DNA of 64,000 bases, taken from contig NC_134570.1 in NCBI RefSeq assembly GCF_050947875.1, forward strand, positions 226,905,265 to 226,969,264, given 5' to 3'. Shown in pieces: positions 54,285 to 64,000 of this stretch (position 1 is the first letter of the stretch; every line of letters starts with the position of its first letter). Position numbers and translations under genes: made by a program. The notes under the pieces were generated by a model that ran no database searches, was not told the DNA's origin, and worked only from the letters and a program-made list of their open reading frames with translations. This DNA comes from Dermacentor variabilis (taxonomy: Eukaryota > Arthropoda > Arachnida > Ixodida > Ixodidae).

Positions 54285-55209
54285 GAGAGAGAGAATAAGG
54301 TTTATTTGCTTTATATGTTTACCGTATGTTCGATCTCTTGCATGCTGTCATGATGGCCTAGTGTCCGGAGGAGGGCTTATCCTGTTGTGGTCCGCTGTAA
54401 TCTTGTGTTTCGGGAGGTGAGCTTTGTGAACTCCCTGTGTTCGTCATAAGTTTTTGTTATGCTGAGGTCTAGTAGCTCCATGGTTGCCATTCTTGTTGGC
54501 AGATCCAGTGCTGTCTTATAAGCTGTCCTGAGAATTGCCTCAACTTGTTCACGTTCCCTTTGGTTTAGGTGCGGCTAGAGGAAGGCTGTAGGTGACTTTG
54601 CTCACCACTCTTACCAGCTTGAAGGTGTCCTCTTCCTTGAGTAACTTTCTTCTGTTTGGGAGGCGCACGATCATTCTTGTCACTTGGAATGCAAACTCAG
54701 ACCCAGACAGTGTGGTCCACCCTCTGGTTAGATTGAATCGACCTTCCTAGAATCCTTTGTGTTTGTACTTTTGGTACATGTACCAGGCCAGCATGACTCT
54801 CAGGTCTACTTTATCATCCTCGGTCTAGGCCTGCACACCCCACGTATTTCCAACTTTTCTGGTGAGCTTGCCCTTGCATGACCCTCTCCTCAGTCAGCTG
54901 CCACTTGGAGTTTCTCTTCTTTGAGTCCCAACAAGCCCTCCGTCATTCATATCGTTATGTCGCTGACGCACATTCCATGCCGGATGCCTTCTGTGGTGTT
55001 CAGCTTCTCCTCCAGGCCAGTCATTGCGATGATGAAGAGAAGGGGTGATATTACGGACTCTTGTGACATGCCCTTGTTAGGCAGCCCGAGCGTGTCTGAC
55101 CTCACAGCCCCTCATCCTTATGGTCGCAATCCTGTCTGTGAGGAACGCCTTGACGTAGCTGTCGGTCTTTCTTTCGCAATTTAAGTAGTTCAAGCTGAGT
55201 TCCTCAATA
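54285..55209 (-). mobile_element. I/R1-like LINE, 3' part
   Basis: On the minus strand, near 55200-54950, RT motifs read SYVKAFLTDRIATIRMRGCE, then GLPNKGMSQESVISPLLFII and AMTGLEEKLNTTEGIRHGM (usual form: GTPQGSVISPLLFN...YADD). The YADD box is mutated. Degenerate C-terminal sequence extends to about 54300, with a GA-rich 3' border. This is the downstream half of the copy whose upstream half is at 57364-57840. Confidence 0.75.
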
Positions 55210-57361
55210 CTTTTACTGGTCATGAAACTGCCCCGAAAGTTTGATATAGGGACAAGAGTGGCCGCTAGGTGACAAGAGTGGCTCGCCATTCAGGGGGCAT
55301 CGAAGTGAATCCGGAGCTGGCGCTTTGCGGCCTACAACGGAACTGAAAAATGCGAAAAAATACTTCTACGGAGCGAGACTACTGTTAGAAGGATGTGTGT
55401 CCGGGCAGATGAAGGCACAGACAAAAATGAAACTGTTTATCCACGCACTGGCGGCCGGCGAGCCCTGTAACACTCGGCAAACATGCACGCAACCGACTGC
55501 GCAACAAGCCAGCGGGCCTTGCTTGCGAAATACGAGTCCCTATTACAAAAACAAATAAGACAGGCGCCAGCATGGTATGTGCTGGCTATTATTTAAGAGA
55601 CAGAGATGGGACCACCTGCCGGTCCGACGGAGCGGGGCTGGCGCGTTCGCCGTTCAAGTTACGAGGCGCAGTGCGCATACACGCACCGGCAATGGGCGCA
55701 GGCGCCCCTGGCTATGCCTGCTCGCGTGGAGGCAGGTCTGGTGGCAGTGCTCGTTCTACTTGAAGGAAATCTGGGTAAACGACGATTAATGGGACTTAGT
55801 AATAAATCTAGCTTTAGAACGAGAATTTCAATGGCAATAATAGCATGTTATTTATACTTTGCAATATACAATGTTGATAAAACATTTTTTCCTAAAGCCT
55901 TTAGTGCAAATTCCAGTAGCCGATCCACGGCCCCTTTAAGACTCGGACCGGCCTTAATTGCTCCCGAAAGTGCAATGGTTACAACTCACGACCACGCCTA
56001 TCCGCAATTTTCTACATAGCCGCTTACTTGTGAACATATGTTTTCATTTTATTCAATGTATTTTATTCGTAACTACAATCAGTATGAATGAAACAGTGAT
56101 TAAAATTCCAAAATAAGCAATTAAGGCCAAGTGCTGTTTCATATGAATTTCTTGCTTTTTTTTTCTTTTTTTACTGCCAGCACCTTCATCCCACATCTGC
56201 CCTTAAGGTTGCTTATAAAGTATTCTGTAACTTTCATTCTTTTATTCTGGTTTTTATTGCAACTGGTATTGATAATTTATCAATACAATCAAGTAATTTT
56301 TCTTAAGTATTTCTTCTTCATGGCCGAGACCATCATTAATAAGGTAAACTAAGTCAGAACCGGTTTCCAACGTCAAAGGTGAAGAAAGTGAGAACAATAG
56401 TTTTATTCATGAGAACAGGACAACAATTTTTAAAGCAAGAAATCCAAGCAATCCCACAAGCTTCAGTTGACAGCGCTGAAGTTGTTGCTCCACACAATGG
56501 ATATGGGCCTTCAATTTTTTAAGCTGCGAGAAGCTGCATATGGTTGCCTCCGTTTGACAGGCAGCGTCTACACGAACGCTTCCGTTCACCCCAATGCCTA
56601 CGAAAAAGAAGAAAAGCAAAAATTTCACTCATAAATATCTCGTGTGCCGCACATGCAATCAGCAAGCAAGCAACAAGGCACACGCATGTCTACTTTCATT
56701 ACCTGCGCCAGTCTCCATTGCATTTGCGCCCGTCGAACTCGAGCACATCGTCGCTGCAGTGCCGGAGCTCTCCAGGTCAGCTGACAGTTTCCGGCGACGC
56801 TTGGTAGCCTTAGGCTGTCAAGGCGAGTGAGTTGTGGACTTTTTCAGATTTGACAAATATGCAGGAAGGCCTTAGAAAATCCTCGGCACGGCATCCGGCG
56901 AAAGTTTTGGCACATCACGCTGCGACGTCACAACCACGCCATCAACTACCCATTGATCCGCACGCACAATGTCACTCGCATCGAAGTGCTTTTCACAGAC
57001 ATGCACATGCGGGGAGCCGAAACTGAAGCCAGAAGTTTCTCGGCGTGGTATGGCGAGCTTCCATTTTTCACGCCGGTCGCTGTCACTGGGCAGGCCGAAC
57101 ATCGACACTTTGTCTGCATTTCCCCTGTACCCAGTGCGGCATCCAGGTACGCAACAAGTACGCGGCTTCCTGACCCGACTTTCAGGCACACCCAGGGCAC
57201 ATTTTCATGAGACACAGCACACGGAGAAGCCGAAAACTGTCAGCTCACATGCCACGCTACTTCGCATTGCCTTCGTTCTCGCCTTCGCGATGCCCCTCCG
57301 CTACACGCAGCGCACCAAGCGCTCCTGCAGCGTGACGGCGAAGCTTCACGACCAGTAAAAG
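55210..57361 (-). mobile_element. DNA transposon carrying a THAP gene, inserted in a LINE
   Basis: Inverted termini CTTTTACTGGTCATGAAACT (left) and, reading inward from the right, CTTTTACTGGTCGTGAAGCT; similarity goes on for about 27 bp. A TA lies outside each end (55208-55209 and 57362-57363). Removing the 2152 bp joins two halves of one LINE reading frame, so the limits are well supported. Its only credible gene is the minus-strand THAP gene at 57189-56407. No DDE catalytic domain was recognised. The 55290-56000 part is GC-rich and non-coding as far as I can tell. Confidence 0.75.
56407..57189 (-). CDS. THAP-domain protein, three exons
   Basis: Exon 1 (57189-56875) is 105 codons and is a complete THAP C2CH zinc finger: CCVPGC, MFGLPSDSDRREKWKLAI, VHVCEKHFDASDIV and the closing DAVPRIF. 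Exon 2 (56814-56703) has AG|CCT and GCAG|GTAATG borders and reads KATKRRRKLSADLESSGT. Exon 3 (56597-56407) follows TTTTTCGTAG| and encodes VDAACQTEATICSFSQLKKL, a coiled coil, then a leucine-rich end. Phases agree (0, then 1). AATAAA overlaps the stop. At the end of exon 1 the sequence is TTC|TAAGGC where a donor GTAAGG would be expected: the G is missing, so the gene may be dead or misread. THAP proteins bind DNA in the nucleus; target unknown. Confidence 0.7.
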
Positions 57362-57840
57362 TAAGGAGGGGCTCTGGTTCCAGCTCAACGGCATAGCTTC
57401 ATGGCTAACATTGTCAAAGGCCCCTTAGAAGTCGAGGCCATGACCACATGCTCTCCATACTGTGGAATGTTGCTCAGAACTTCCTTCTTGATGATGCGTA
57501 GGATATCTTTCAATGATAGCTTGGGTCAGAACGCAAACATTGTGTGAGGCATGGTGTCATTATCCTCCAGGTAATTTTCCAGCCTGATCATAATGATCCT
57601 TTCATGCAGTGTTCCTCAGCATGAGGTTAGTGAGATTGGCCGCATATTTTTCAAGCATGGCTTCTTGCCTGGCTTTGCGACGGTGGTGATCTCTGCATGT
57701 CGCTGCTGTTTCGAAACAGTTTCCACCTCCCAGTGCTCATTCAAGAAACTTGTGATGTACTTAATGTGTTCTGCCCCTACATTTCTTATAATTGTGCTGC
57801 CTATCTTGTCTGCTCCTGCTGCCGTGTTCTTGATAGCCAT
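57362..57840 (-). mobile_element. I/R1-like LINE, upstream RT part
   Basis: The minus strand from about 57840 reads AGADKIGSTIIRNVGAEHIK, then WEVETVSKQQRHAEITTVAK, PGKKPCLKNMRPISLTSC and, after a frame change, RIIMIRLENYLEDND. This is the N-terminal palm/finger region of I-clade reverse transcriptases. It ends in the DLKGAFDNV-type first catalytic region near 57440-57400, directly before the THAP transposon. Confidence 0.75.
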
Positions 57841-58062
57841 TTTGGCCACCACATATACGAAGCTGCTCTCCACTTTTAAGTTGAAGAAGAGGCCTGCCTC
57901 ATCAGCATAAAATACGTATCGCAGTGCAATACTTCCAAAATCAACGTCGGCTGCATGTTCAATCATTGACAGCTTACTTGTCGACTTTCTAGCCTTCACC
58001 ACTTGTCTAACCAGTGCAGCCATCATCTGAAAACTTGGAAATTTTTCAATTCCGAGAGACAT
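57841..58062 (-). pseudogene. Tigger transposase fragment fused to the LINE frame
   Basis: The minus frame 58062-57616 opens with transposase-like sequence ending YVFYADEAGLFFNLKVE, the first catalytic region of a Tigger DDE transposase. It passes without a stop into LINE RT sequence near 57840. The open frame of 148 codons is therefore a chance chimera of two elements, not a gene. Confidence 0.6.
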
Positions 58063-58074
58063 GTCAATGTTGTT

Positions 58075-58087
58075 GGCTTTTATTTAC

Positions 58088-58122
<35 letters not shown>

Positions 58123-58540
58123 TTTGATATACCCTCAGTGCCAAAGCATTACAGAGAATAGTGGGAAACAAAAAATACAAGGGGAAAATACATATATTAG
58201 TGTATACTACATATATTATAATACTGCGCGGTGCTATATATATTATTATATAGTACTGCACATGTTTAATATTAGACCCCTAGAAGTAACATGGAAATAC
58301 CGTGATTACTTATGTTTGTATAAACTAGTTTTCAATCACTTCTCCTGTTTGTGGTTACTGTCAGCTGTAACATTCTGCGGGCCTCACCCTAACCTGCATA
58401 ATCCTAGCATTTTCTATGTGAATTGCTCTTGCACCTTTAACGCTATAACACGTCTTGTAACACAACAAAATAACTTGCGTGATTATCTTGATATATTGAT
58501 TGTAACGAAGAAGAGTAGCCTGCTGGTGAAGAGCGTGTGA
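58075..58540 (-). mobile_element. LINE 3' end with TTTA microsatellite
   Basis: A (TTTA)n run at 58080-58124 (about 11 units) followed by GATATACCCTCAGTGCC and CATTACAGAGAATAGTGGG is the reverse of a LINE 3' end with TAAA tail. The remaining ~400 bp are AT-rich without a readable RT. Microsatellite limits are certain; the LINE assignment is moderate. Confidence 0.6.
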
Positions 58541-59738
58541 TGGTTAAGAGGTGGATGGATCAGAAAGGAGGCTGATGAGAGCACTGACCCAGGGATCCTT
58601 GCGGTGCTCTGACGACATGTTATGCAGTGCATGAGATGTAAGTATGGGCTCAAGGGTGTGGGGTTCTCACCCGTGCTCTTGGGACAAAGAAATGACAACA
58701 CAGTAGCGCAAACAACCACAACGGCATTTATTGCACCTTTCATAGACTAATGCCTGCTAGCCGAGTTGCTATCCACAAAACATGCTGATGGGCGTGCGAC
58801 AAATCACGAAAGTCTGGCTCACCATGACCGGATAACTAGCGAATATGATCGCCCCATGCTGGACACCAACACCTGGTCGTTCGCACGTACAGTCATGCGA
58901 ACGATGGCACGTTCAAACGATCGTGTTCGTCCATTTCGGGCTAGGCCTTGCGCGACGGTCTCGCAAAAGCATGGATCGATGCACATGCAGAGTGTCCGCG
59001 CCGCTTGCCGACCTCGAGTCAAAGAGGAAAAGCCTTCTACTCTTTGCGCCCAAGTAAACCCGCTGTTAGGTGGTGTCAGCAGAACAACACTCGCGCCATC
59101 TCTCGTACTACCCTGCAAGCATACCGACCGTTGCAGTAAATCCACGCAGCAAAGCCGGATTACAGGAGATGGGAGCCATGCGAGAAAACAACATATCATG
59201 GGGCGCGTGAAAGTCGCACATCCCCATAAGGGCAGATATCAAGCGCAGTCAACGGAGACCGGTGAGCGAGAAAGGGCATCAGTTGCCCATGTGTTTGCGG
59301 CCAGAATGGTAGAGAACGCGGATGTTGTACTCCTGTTGCTTAAGGGCCCAGCGAGCAAGTCGGCCAGATGGGTCCTTAAGAGTAGACAGCCAACAAAGGG
59401 CGGGATGGTCAGTCACAACATCGAAAGGGTGACCATACCAATAAGGACAGGATTTTTAAGGGCCTAAATAATGGCTAAACACTCTTTTTCGGTAACAGAG
59501 TAATTAGCCTCAGCCTTCGTTAGAGTTCAGCTCGCGTAGGCAACGACATATTCGTTAAACCCCACTTTTCGTTGCACGAGTACGGCGCCGAGTCCGACAC
59601 CGCTAGCATTGGTGGGGGCTGTGGGTATTGCAGGATCGAAGTGGCGGAGGATAGGCAGTGAGGTTACCACGTGGCGTAATTTCGTGAAAGCGTCATCGCA
59701 GGCGGGCGACCAAGTGGAAAGTTCTTTGTCCCCACTTA
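58541..59738 (-). mobile_element. Gypsy relic: RNase H and possible LTR
   Basis: On the minus strand near 59738-59340: [56 protein letters not shown], then [18 protein letters not shown] and YHSGRKH, a gypsy RNase H and linker with NAS in place of the usual DAS. Integrase is missing. Left of it (58660-59200) lies sequence with a minus-strand polyadenylation signal (GCAATAAATGCC, near 58735-58724), probably LTR. The upstream RT is cut at 59738 by another element's end. Confidence 0.65.
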
Positions 59739-60080
59739 CCGTATTTACTCGCATAATGATTGCACTTTTTTGTCAAAACAGTTGACGCAAATTCATAGGT
59801 GCAATCATTATGCGGCTTAAATTTTCTGCGAAAAAAAAACATTTTCCTTTTTTATCCTGTGTTTGCTGCGGGATGACAACGGGTCAACAAGAAGATGGCT
59901 GCCGCTGTCAGTGCGGGACACCAAAACAAAAATGGCAGCCGGCGGAGCAAGCCAAACACTCCGAACGCGATTATTTTTCTTCTTGTGAGTACCTTACACG
60001 CATTGAAGTAGTTTCTTCTATATCAGTAACGAATAATATCGTTAATATTGACGCATGTATTCTACTTAGAAGACAACGAT
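59739..60080. mobile_element. Truncated pogo-type element end
   Basis: TA|CCGTATTTACTCGCATAATG is identical in its first 13 bases to the inward-read right end of the element at 43213-45855. A short inverted pair follows (CGCATAATGATTGCAC / GTGCAATCATTATGCG). The matching far terminus was not found. The right limit is only approximate. Confidence 0.5.
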
Positions 60081-60412
60081 GATGGGGGCAATAACGGACT
60101 CAGTCTAGTGGGTGGCTGAGATTGGGTGAAGACAAAGACGTGCCTCGGTTCCGTTTGTTGTTGAACAGGTTGTCCTGTTGTTCTTGAACGTCTCCCTGTC
60201 TTCTGTCCGCGTTGTACCGTGACTCTGGTGGAGGCGCAGGGTACTGAGTTTGCCTGATGCTCTAGAATCCTTCTGGGAGTCGTTCCTCTAGCCCGGAGGC
60301 ATTGTCACCAGTTACGACACCCGTGCATCGCTTTAGTCGCCGAATGCTAGGCCTTGCCTCGGAGTTTTCCTCTCTTCAACCACCTCTCTCTGGCAGCTGC
60401 ACAAATCTCGCA

Positions 60413-61126
60413 ATGGCCGAAACCAGCTCACTGCAAGCACCCCAAAGCAGCCGGTTTCCCAGTCCACAACAGGTAACCGTTCTGCATCCACTGGTTCCTG
60501 ATCGCTATTGCGGTGCAGTCTTCCAAAACATTGAAGACTGGCTTGACAAGTATGAACGCGTCGCACAGATTAACCAGTGGACTGAGCAGCAAAAGCTTTC
60601 CCACGTCTATTTCGCCCTTGACGAAAGTGGCCGTACTTGGTACGAGAACCATGAAGCTAGCCTGACGACATGGAATGATTTTCGGCAGAAGATCACGGAT
60701 ACTTTTGCAAGTGCCAACCGACGCGACCGCGCCCAGCAGATGATGGAGGTACGGGTGCAACAGCCTAATGAGTCAGTCACAATGTTCGCCGAGGACATGG
60801 CCCGCCTCTTTCGTAGAGCCGACCCGAACATGACCGAAGATAGGAAGTTGCGCTACCTCATGCGAGGTGTAAAAGAGCTGTTGTTCAAGGGGCTTGTGCG
60901 GCATCCACCAGTCACCGTCACTGACTTTATCAAAGAGGCTACGGCTATTGAGCGGGCCCTTCATCAATGGTGCAGGCAGTACGATCGACTGTCGACCAGC
61001 AATGCAATCAATGCTGCCGCAGGGACTGTCGAGTATCAGAATTCCTTGCGTGAATTGATCGGAGAGCTTGTCGGAGAGGAAGTGCAAGAGATTCTGACAC
61101 CGACGTTGGATAGACCTGTAGCATGA
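60413..61126 (+). pseudogene. Gag capsid region (retrotransposon gag domain)
   Basis: From the likely start MAETSS at 60413 (the frame is open from 60302) the protein reads YERVAQINQWTEQQKLSHVY, WNDFRQKITDTFAS, RVQQPNESVTMFAEDMARLF and LMRGVKELLFKGLV. This is the typical capsid core of Ty3/gypsy Gag. A TGA at 61124 ends it; a further frame to 61366 continues the C-terminal region without a CCHC knuckle. In an active element Gag assembles the particle in the cytoplasm. Confidence 0.8.
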
Positions 61127-61489
61127 ATCGCCGGAGTGGTGCGCGACGAAATCAGGCAGGCGTTCCCGGCAGCTGATTTTCGAGATCACCAGCATCCCAT
61201 GACTTACGCTGCCGCTGTCCGATGTCCACTACCCATCACAACCACACTGCCGTACCACCAGCCTCCAACAGCCGCTCCTTGGTCACCGCCGCAAGAGGAT
61301 GCTTCGAGGCGCGCACTCGTTATGCCGCTGCAGTCACACCAGCAGCCGTCGTTCGCCACCCCTTGATCAAAGCCGCAAAACGACGCTACGGGACGGCCGC
61401 AATTTCAGAAAGCCGACGTTGACAGTAGCGCTGTGTCCGCGTCTTGCCACTGTCTCTCGTCCCTTTTCGTGCGCTAAAAAACCTCAGTT

Positions 61490-62185
61490 ACGGAGAAGTG
61501 CCACTTTGGCTTTGCGGAACTACAGTTTCTTGGTCACGTCGTCAACCACGCAGGTGTCCGCCAGGATCCCGAAAAAATTGCCACCATCGCACAGTTTCCC
61601 GTACCATCCAATAAAAAGGCTGTCATGTGCTTCCTCGGCCTCTGTGCCTATTACTGGCGGTTTATTGCAGACTTCGCTCATATTGCGTCGCCGTTAACTC
61701 GCCTGACGAGAGACGACGTTGCTTTCGTATGGGGCGACGAAGAGCAAGGCGCATTCAACGACTTGCGGGGAGGTCTCCAGACACCTCCAGTGCTTGCTCA
61801 CTTTGATGAGACCACTCCTACATTGCTCCACACTGATGCAAGCAATGTTGGCTTGGGAGCTGTTCTTGTGCAGCGGCAGGAGGACACAGAAAGAGTACTT
61901 GCCTATGCAAGTAGAACACTCTCACGCACAGAGGCTAATTACTCCACGACTGAGAAAGAATGCCTCGCCGTAGTATGGGCGGTTATGAAATTTCGCCCAT
62001 ATTTGTATGGCTGCCACTTCACAGTTATAAGCGACCACCATTCACTGTGTTGGTTGACAAACCTTAAAGATCCTTCGGGACGACTGGCGCATTGGAGCCT
62101 ACGGTTGCAAGAGTTGACACGACTGTCAAGTACAAGTCGGGGAAACGACATACGGATGCTGACTGCCTGTCTCGATCGCCAATAG
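61490..62185 (+). pseudogene. RT thumb and RNase H (gypsy)
   Basis: The frame starts in the middle of RT ([20 protein letters not shown] in a shifted frame) and reads [20 protein letters not shown]. RNase H follows: [59 protein letters not shown]. The RNase H catalytic residues are present. A shift near 62105 ends the frame; the linker continues in frame 62092-62661. Confidence 0.8.
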
Positions 62186-63270
62186 AGTCGTCTGCTCCAC
62201 CCGAAGAAGACTCGGCATTTCTTTGTGTTCTGGACACATCCACCATCGCACAACAACGGGACAACCCTGAGTTGCTTGAACTCATCAATTACTTAGAGGG
62301 CAGATCTGCGAAACCACCTAGAGTTTTCGCAAGAGGACTGTTGTCATTTTGTTTGCAGGCGAAAGTACTTTACAAACGAAACTTTTCTTTGACCGGGTCC
62401 CCCTATCTGCTCGTCATTCCTGCAGCTCTTCGTACTGAAGTACTTGAAGCCTGTCACAATGATGTGACTTCTGGTCACTTAGGCTACATGAGAACGCTGG
62501 CCAGAGTGCAGCAGAGGTACTACTGGCCGAGACTTACCACCACCGTGAAACATCACGTTCGCACTTTCCTCGACTGCCAGAGGCGCAAGTCGCCTCCATC
62601 GAAACCAGCCGGCCTCCTAAAACCCGTCCAGGTTCCTCGAAAACCATTTGACCAAATCTGAATGGATATATTGGGCCCACTTCCTACTACTACAGGGAAT
62701 CACTTTGTTATCATCACAACCGACTATCTCACACGTTATGCTGAAACAAAGGCAATCCAGAGAAGTACAGCAGGCGAGGTGGTGCGCTTTTTCATTGAGC
62801 ATGTTGTGTTGCGACACGGCGCACCAACTGTCGTAATAACAGATTGAGGAACCGCATTCACGGCTGCACTGTTAGATCACGTCTTGCTGCTAAGTGGAAT
62901 GTCTCATCGGAAGACAACCGCCTACCATCCACAAACCAACGGATTAACAGAACGCCTAAACAAAACAATTGAAGACATGCTCTCCATGTACATGGATGTT
63001 GAACAGAAAAATTGGGACAACATCCTACCTTATATCACCTTTGCATATAACATGGCGAAACAAGAGACAACGCGCATGACTCTGTTCACCCTTGTTCACG
63101 GACGGGATGTACGAACGATGTTGGGTCCAATGCTTCCACACGACTTTGACAACACTGATACGGACGCCAATGTTTTTACACAACGTGCAGAAGAGGCTCG
63201 GCAGCTCGCACGCTTGCGGATCTGCCAGCAGCAAGACTACGACGCAGGGCGCTGTGATCATCACCGTCGA
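62092..63270 (+). pseudogene. Integrase (gypsy)
   Basis: It begins with the linker [20 protein letters not shown]. Zinc-binding region: CHNDVTSGHLGYMRTLARVQ...FLDCQRRK. A stop (62659) falls one codon before MDILGPLP (first Asp), another (62845) after VVITD (second Asp). Then frame 62884-63297 contains YHPQTNGLTERLNKTIEDML (Glu) and ARQLARLRICQQQDYDAG. All catalytic residues are present but the frame is broken. Confidence 0.85.
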
Positions 63271-63273
63271 ATA

Positions 63274-64000
63274 CAGTCGAACCCGGATATAATTTGATGA
63301 GGATCGAAAAATAGTTCGATATAGCGAAAATTCGATATACAGATATAGGCCAAAAAAGCACTTGCGATCATAAAAAATTGTGGCTTACCGATTGGAACAG
63401 CCGCGAATCACATAGCGTGTGCACACAATATGAAAGCGCTTTATTTCAGGGAAAAAAATCACTAATTTTGGGCTGATTTTTCCTCTGGGGAATGAAGTTT
63501 AAAACACTAGTATCAATCTTCTCGAGACTGTCCAGGTGCGAGAGCCCAGGGTCTTCCATTTCGCCTCAACAGCGCCGAATCAGGCTGAACGCTGACACCA
63601 GTTCAGTGGCTGTGTACGGACGTGTTTCTTCGAAAACACAGTTGCCCTCATCGTCGTTGGAATCGCCGTCTTGAACGGCAGCTATTCCGGCCACAATGTC
63701 CTCATCAGCGAGGTCGGCTACCGCTTGAACTTCGCTGTCAGCGTTAATGAAGTCATCAACAGTAACTTCGGACGGGACGGCGCCGGGAAAATTGGACAAG
63801 TCACGGAACGCGTCCTCCAAGCACTCATCGTCATCTAAAGCTTCCGGACATTCATCTCCGGCCACTTCAAGGCCTGCCTTGCCGAAAGTTGGCTACTGTG
63901 GCCTGCTTCACGTCGCCCCAAGCGCCGGTAATCATCTGGATCGCGCCGAGCAGGTCATTCTTGAGATCGGTTCCCGCGCGGAGGTTTATGAGGAGCCGTT
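63274..64000 (-). mobile_element. Tigger element, left part, running off the window
   Basis: The left terminus TA|CAGTCGAACCCGGATATAAT matches that of the element at 34265-35488. Repeated TTCGATATA motifs follow. On the minus strand an acidic C-terminal transposase frame (63865-63566: DECLEDAFRDLSNFPGAVPS, VTVDDFINADSEVQAVADLA) matches the end of Tigger-type transposases. The right end lies beyond 64000. Confidence 0.75.

Larger units (their letters stand above)
60302..63271 (+). mobile_element. Ty3/gypsy copy with internal deletion
   Basis: Plus-strand order: Gag (60413-61126 and a degraded continuation to 61366), then directly the RT thumb, RNase H and integrase. Zinc knuckle, protease and most of RT are missing between about 61400 and 61490. 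The 3' part is interrupted at 63272 by a Tigger element. The integrase is close to that at 33.7-35.8 kb, so both belong to one family. No LTR recognised. Confidence 0.85.

Noticed and set aside
58766..59467. 233-codon plus-strand ORF
   Set aside because: Its right part is antisense to gypsy RNase H (minus strand) and its left part lies in probable LTR sequence; no domain was seen.

Overview
The window is eukaryotic, AT/GC-balanced, intron-bearing and saturated with transposable elements. I see no bacterial operons, CRISPR, rRNA or tRNA clusters. The mix is Ty3/gypsy pol genes, CR1/Jockey-like and I-like LINEs, pogo/Tigger elements with CENP-B-type helix-turn-helix domains, THAP proteins and tRNA-derived SINEs. 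That mix, and the look of individual repeats, points to a chelicerate and most likely a hard tick. The species call is inference from family resemblance, not a database match.

The only credible host gene is a plus-strand coiled-coil protein. Three exons are seen (about 23125-23424, 26234-26396, 49268-49579). Their reading phases join correctly and they have GT/AG borders. The second intron is about 22.9 kb and made almost entirely of nested transposons. A weaker candidate 5' exon is at 6721-6817.

Layout: 2.3-5.3 kb decayed gypsy (minus) with a nested hairpin SINE; 5.8-6.5 kb LINE tail; 8.35-10.2 kb two non-autonomous pogo/Tigger elements; 12.0-14.9 kb tandem repeat, two tail-to-tail LINE ends and a gypsy integrase (minus); 14.95-19.8 kb long gypsy copy (plus) with its 3' LTR; 19.8-21.1 kb LINE pieces and two tandem arrays; 22-25 kb tRNA-like SINE, MITE and a long-inverted-repeat element holding another SINE; 26.95-31.1 kb Tigger split by a LINE; 31.4-35.9 kb Tigger remnant and a gypsy copy with an inverted RT/RNase H segment and a Tigger insertion; 36.6-39.8 kb Tigger copies; 40.6-43 kb LTR-element scraps; 43.2-45.9 kb nearly complete pogo-type element; 46-48.2 kb gypsy with 3' LTR; 50-54 kb non-autonomous elements including a TTAA-flanked THAP element; 54.3-57.8 kb an I-like LINE split by a 2.15-kb transposon that carries a three-exon THAP gene; 58-64 kb gypsy, LINE and Tigger remnants.

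Nearly every transposon gene is broken by stops or frameshifts, so most are fossils. The best leads for something new are the THAP-carrying inverted-repeat transposon at 55210-57361, the Kolobok-like element at 52436-53914, and the nested foldback/SINE structure at 23912-25013.
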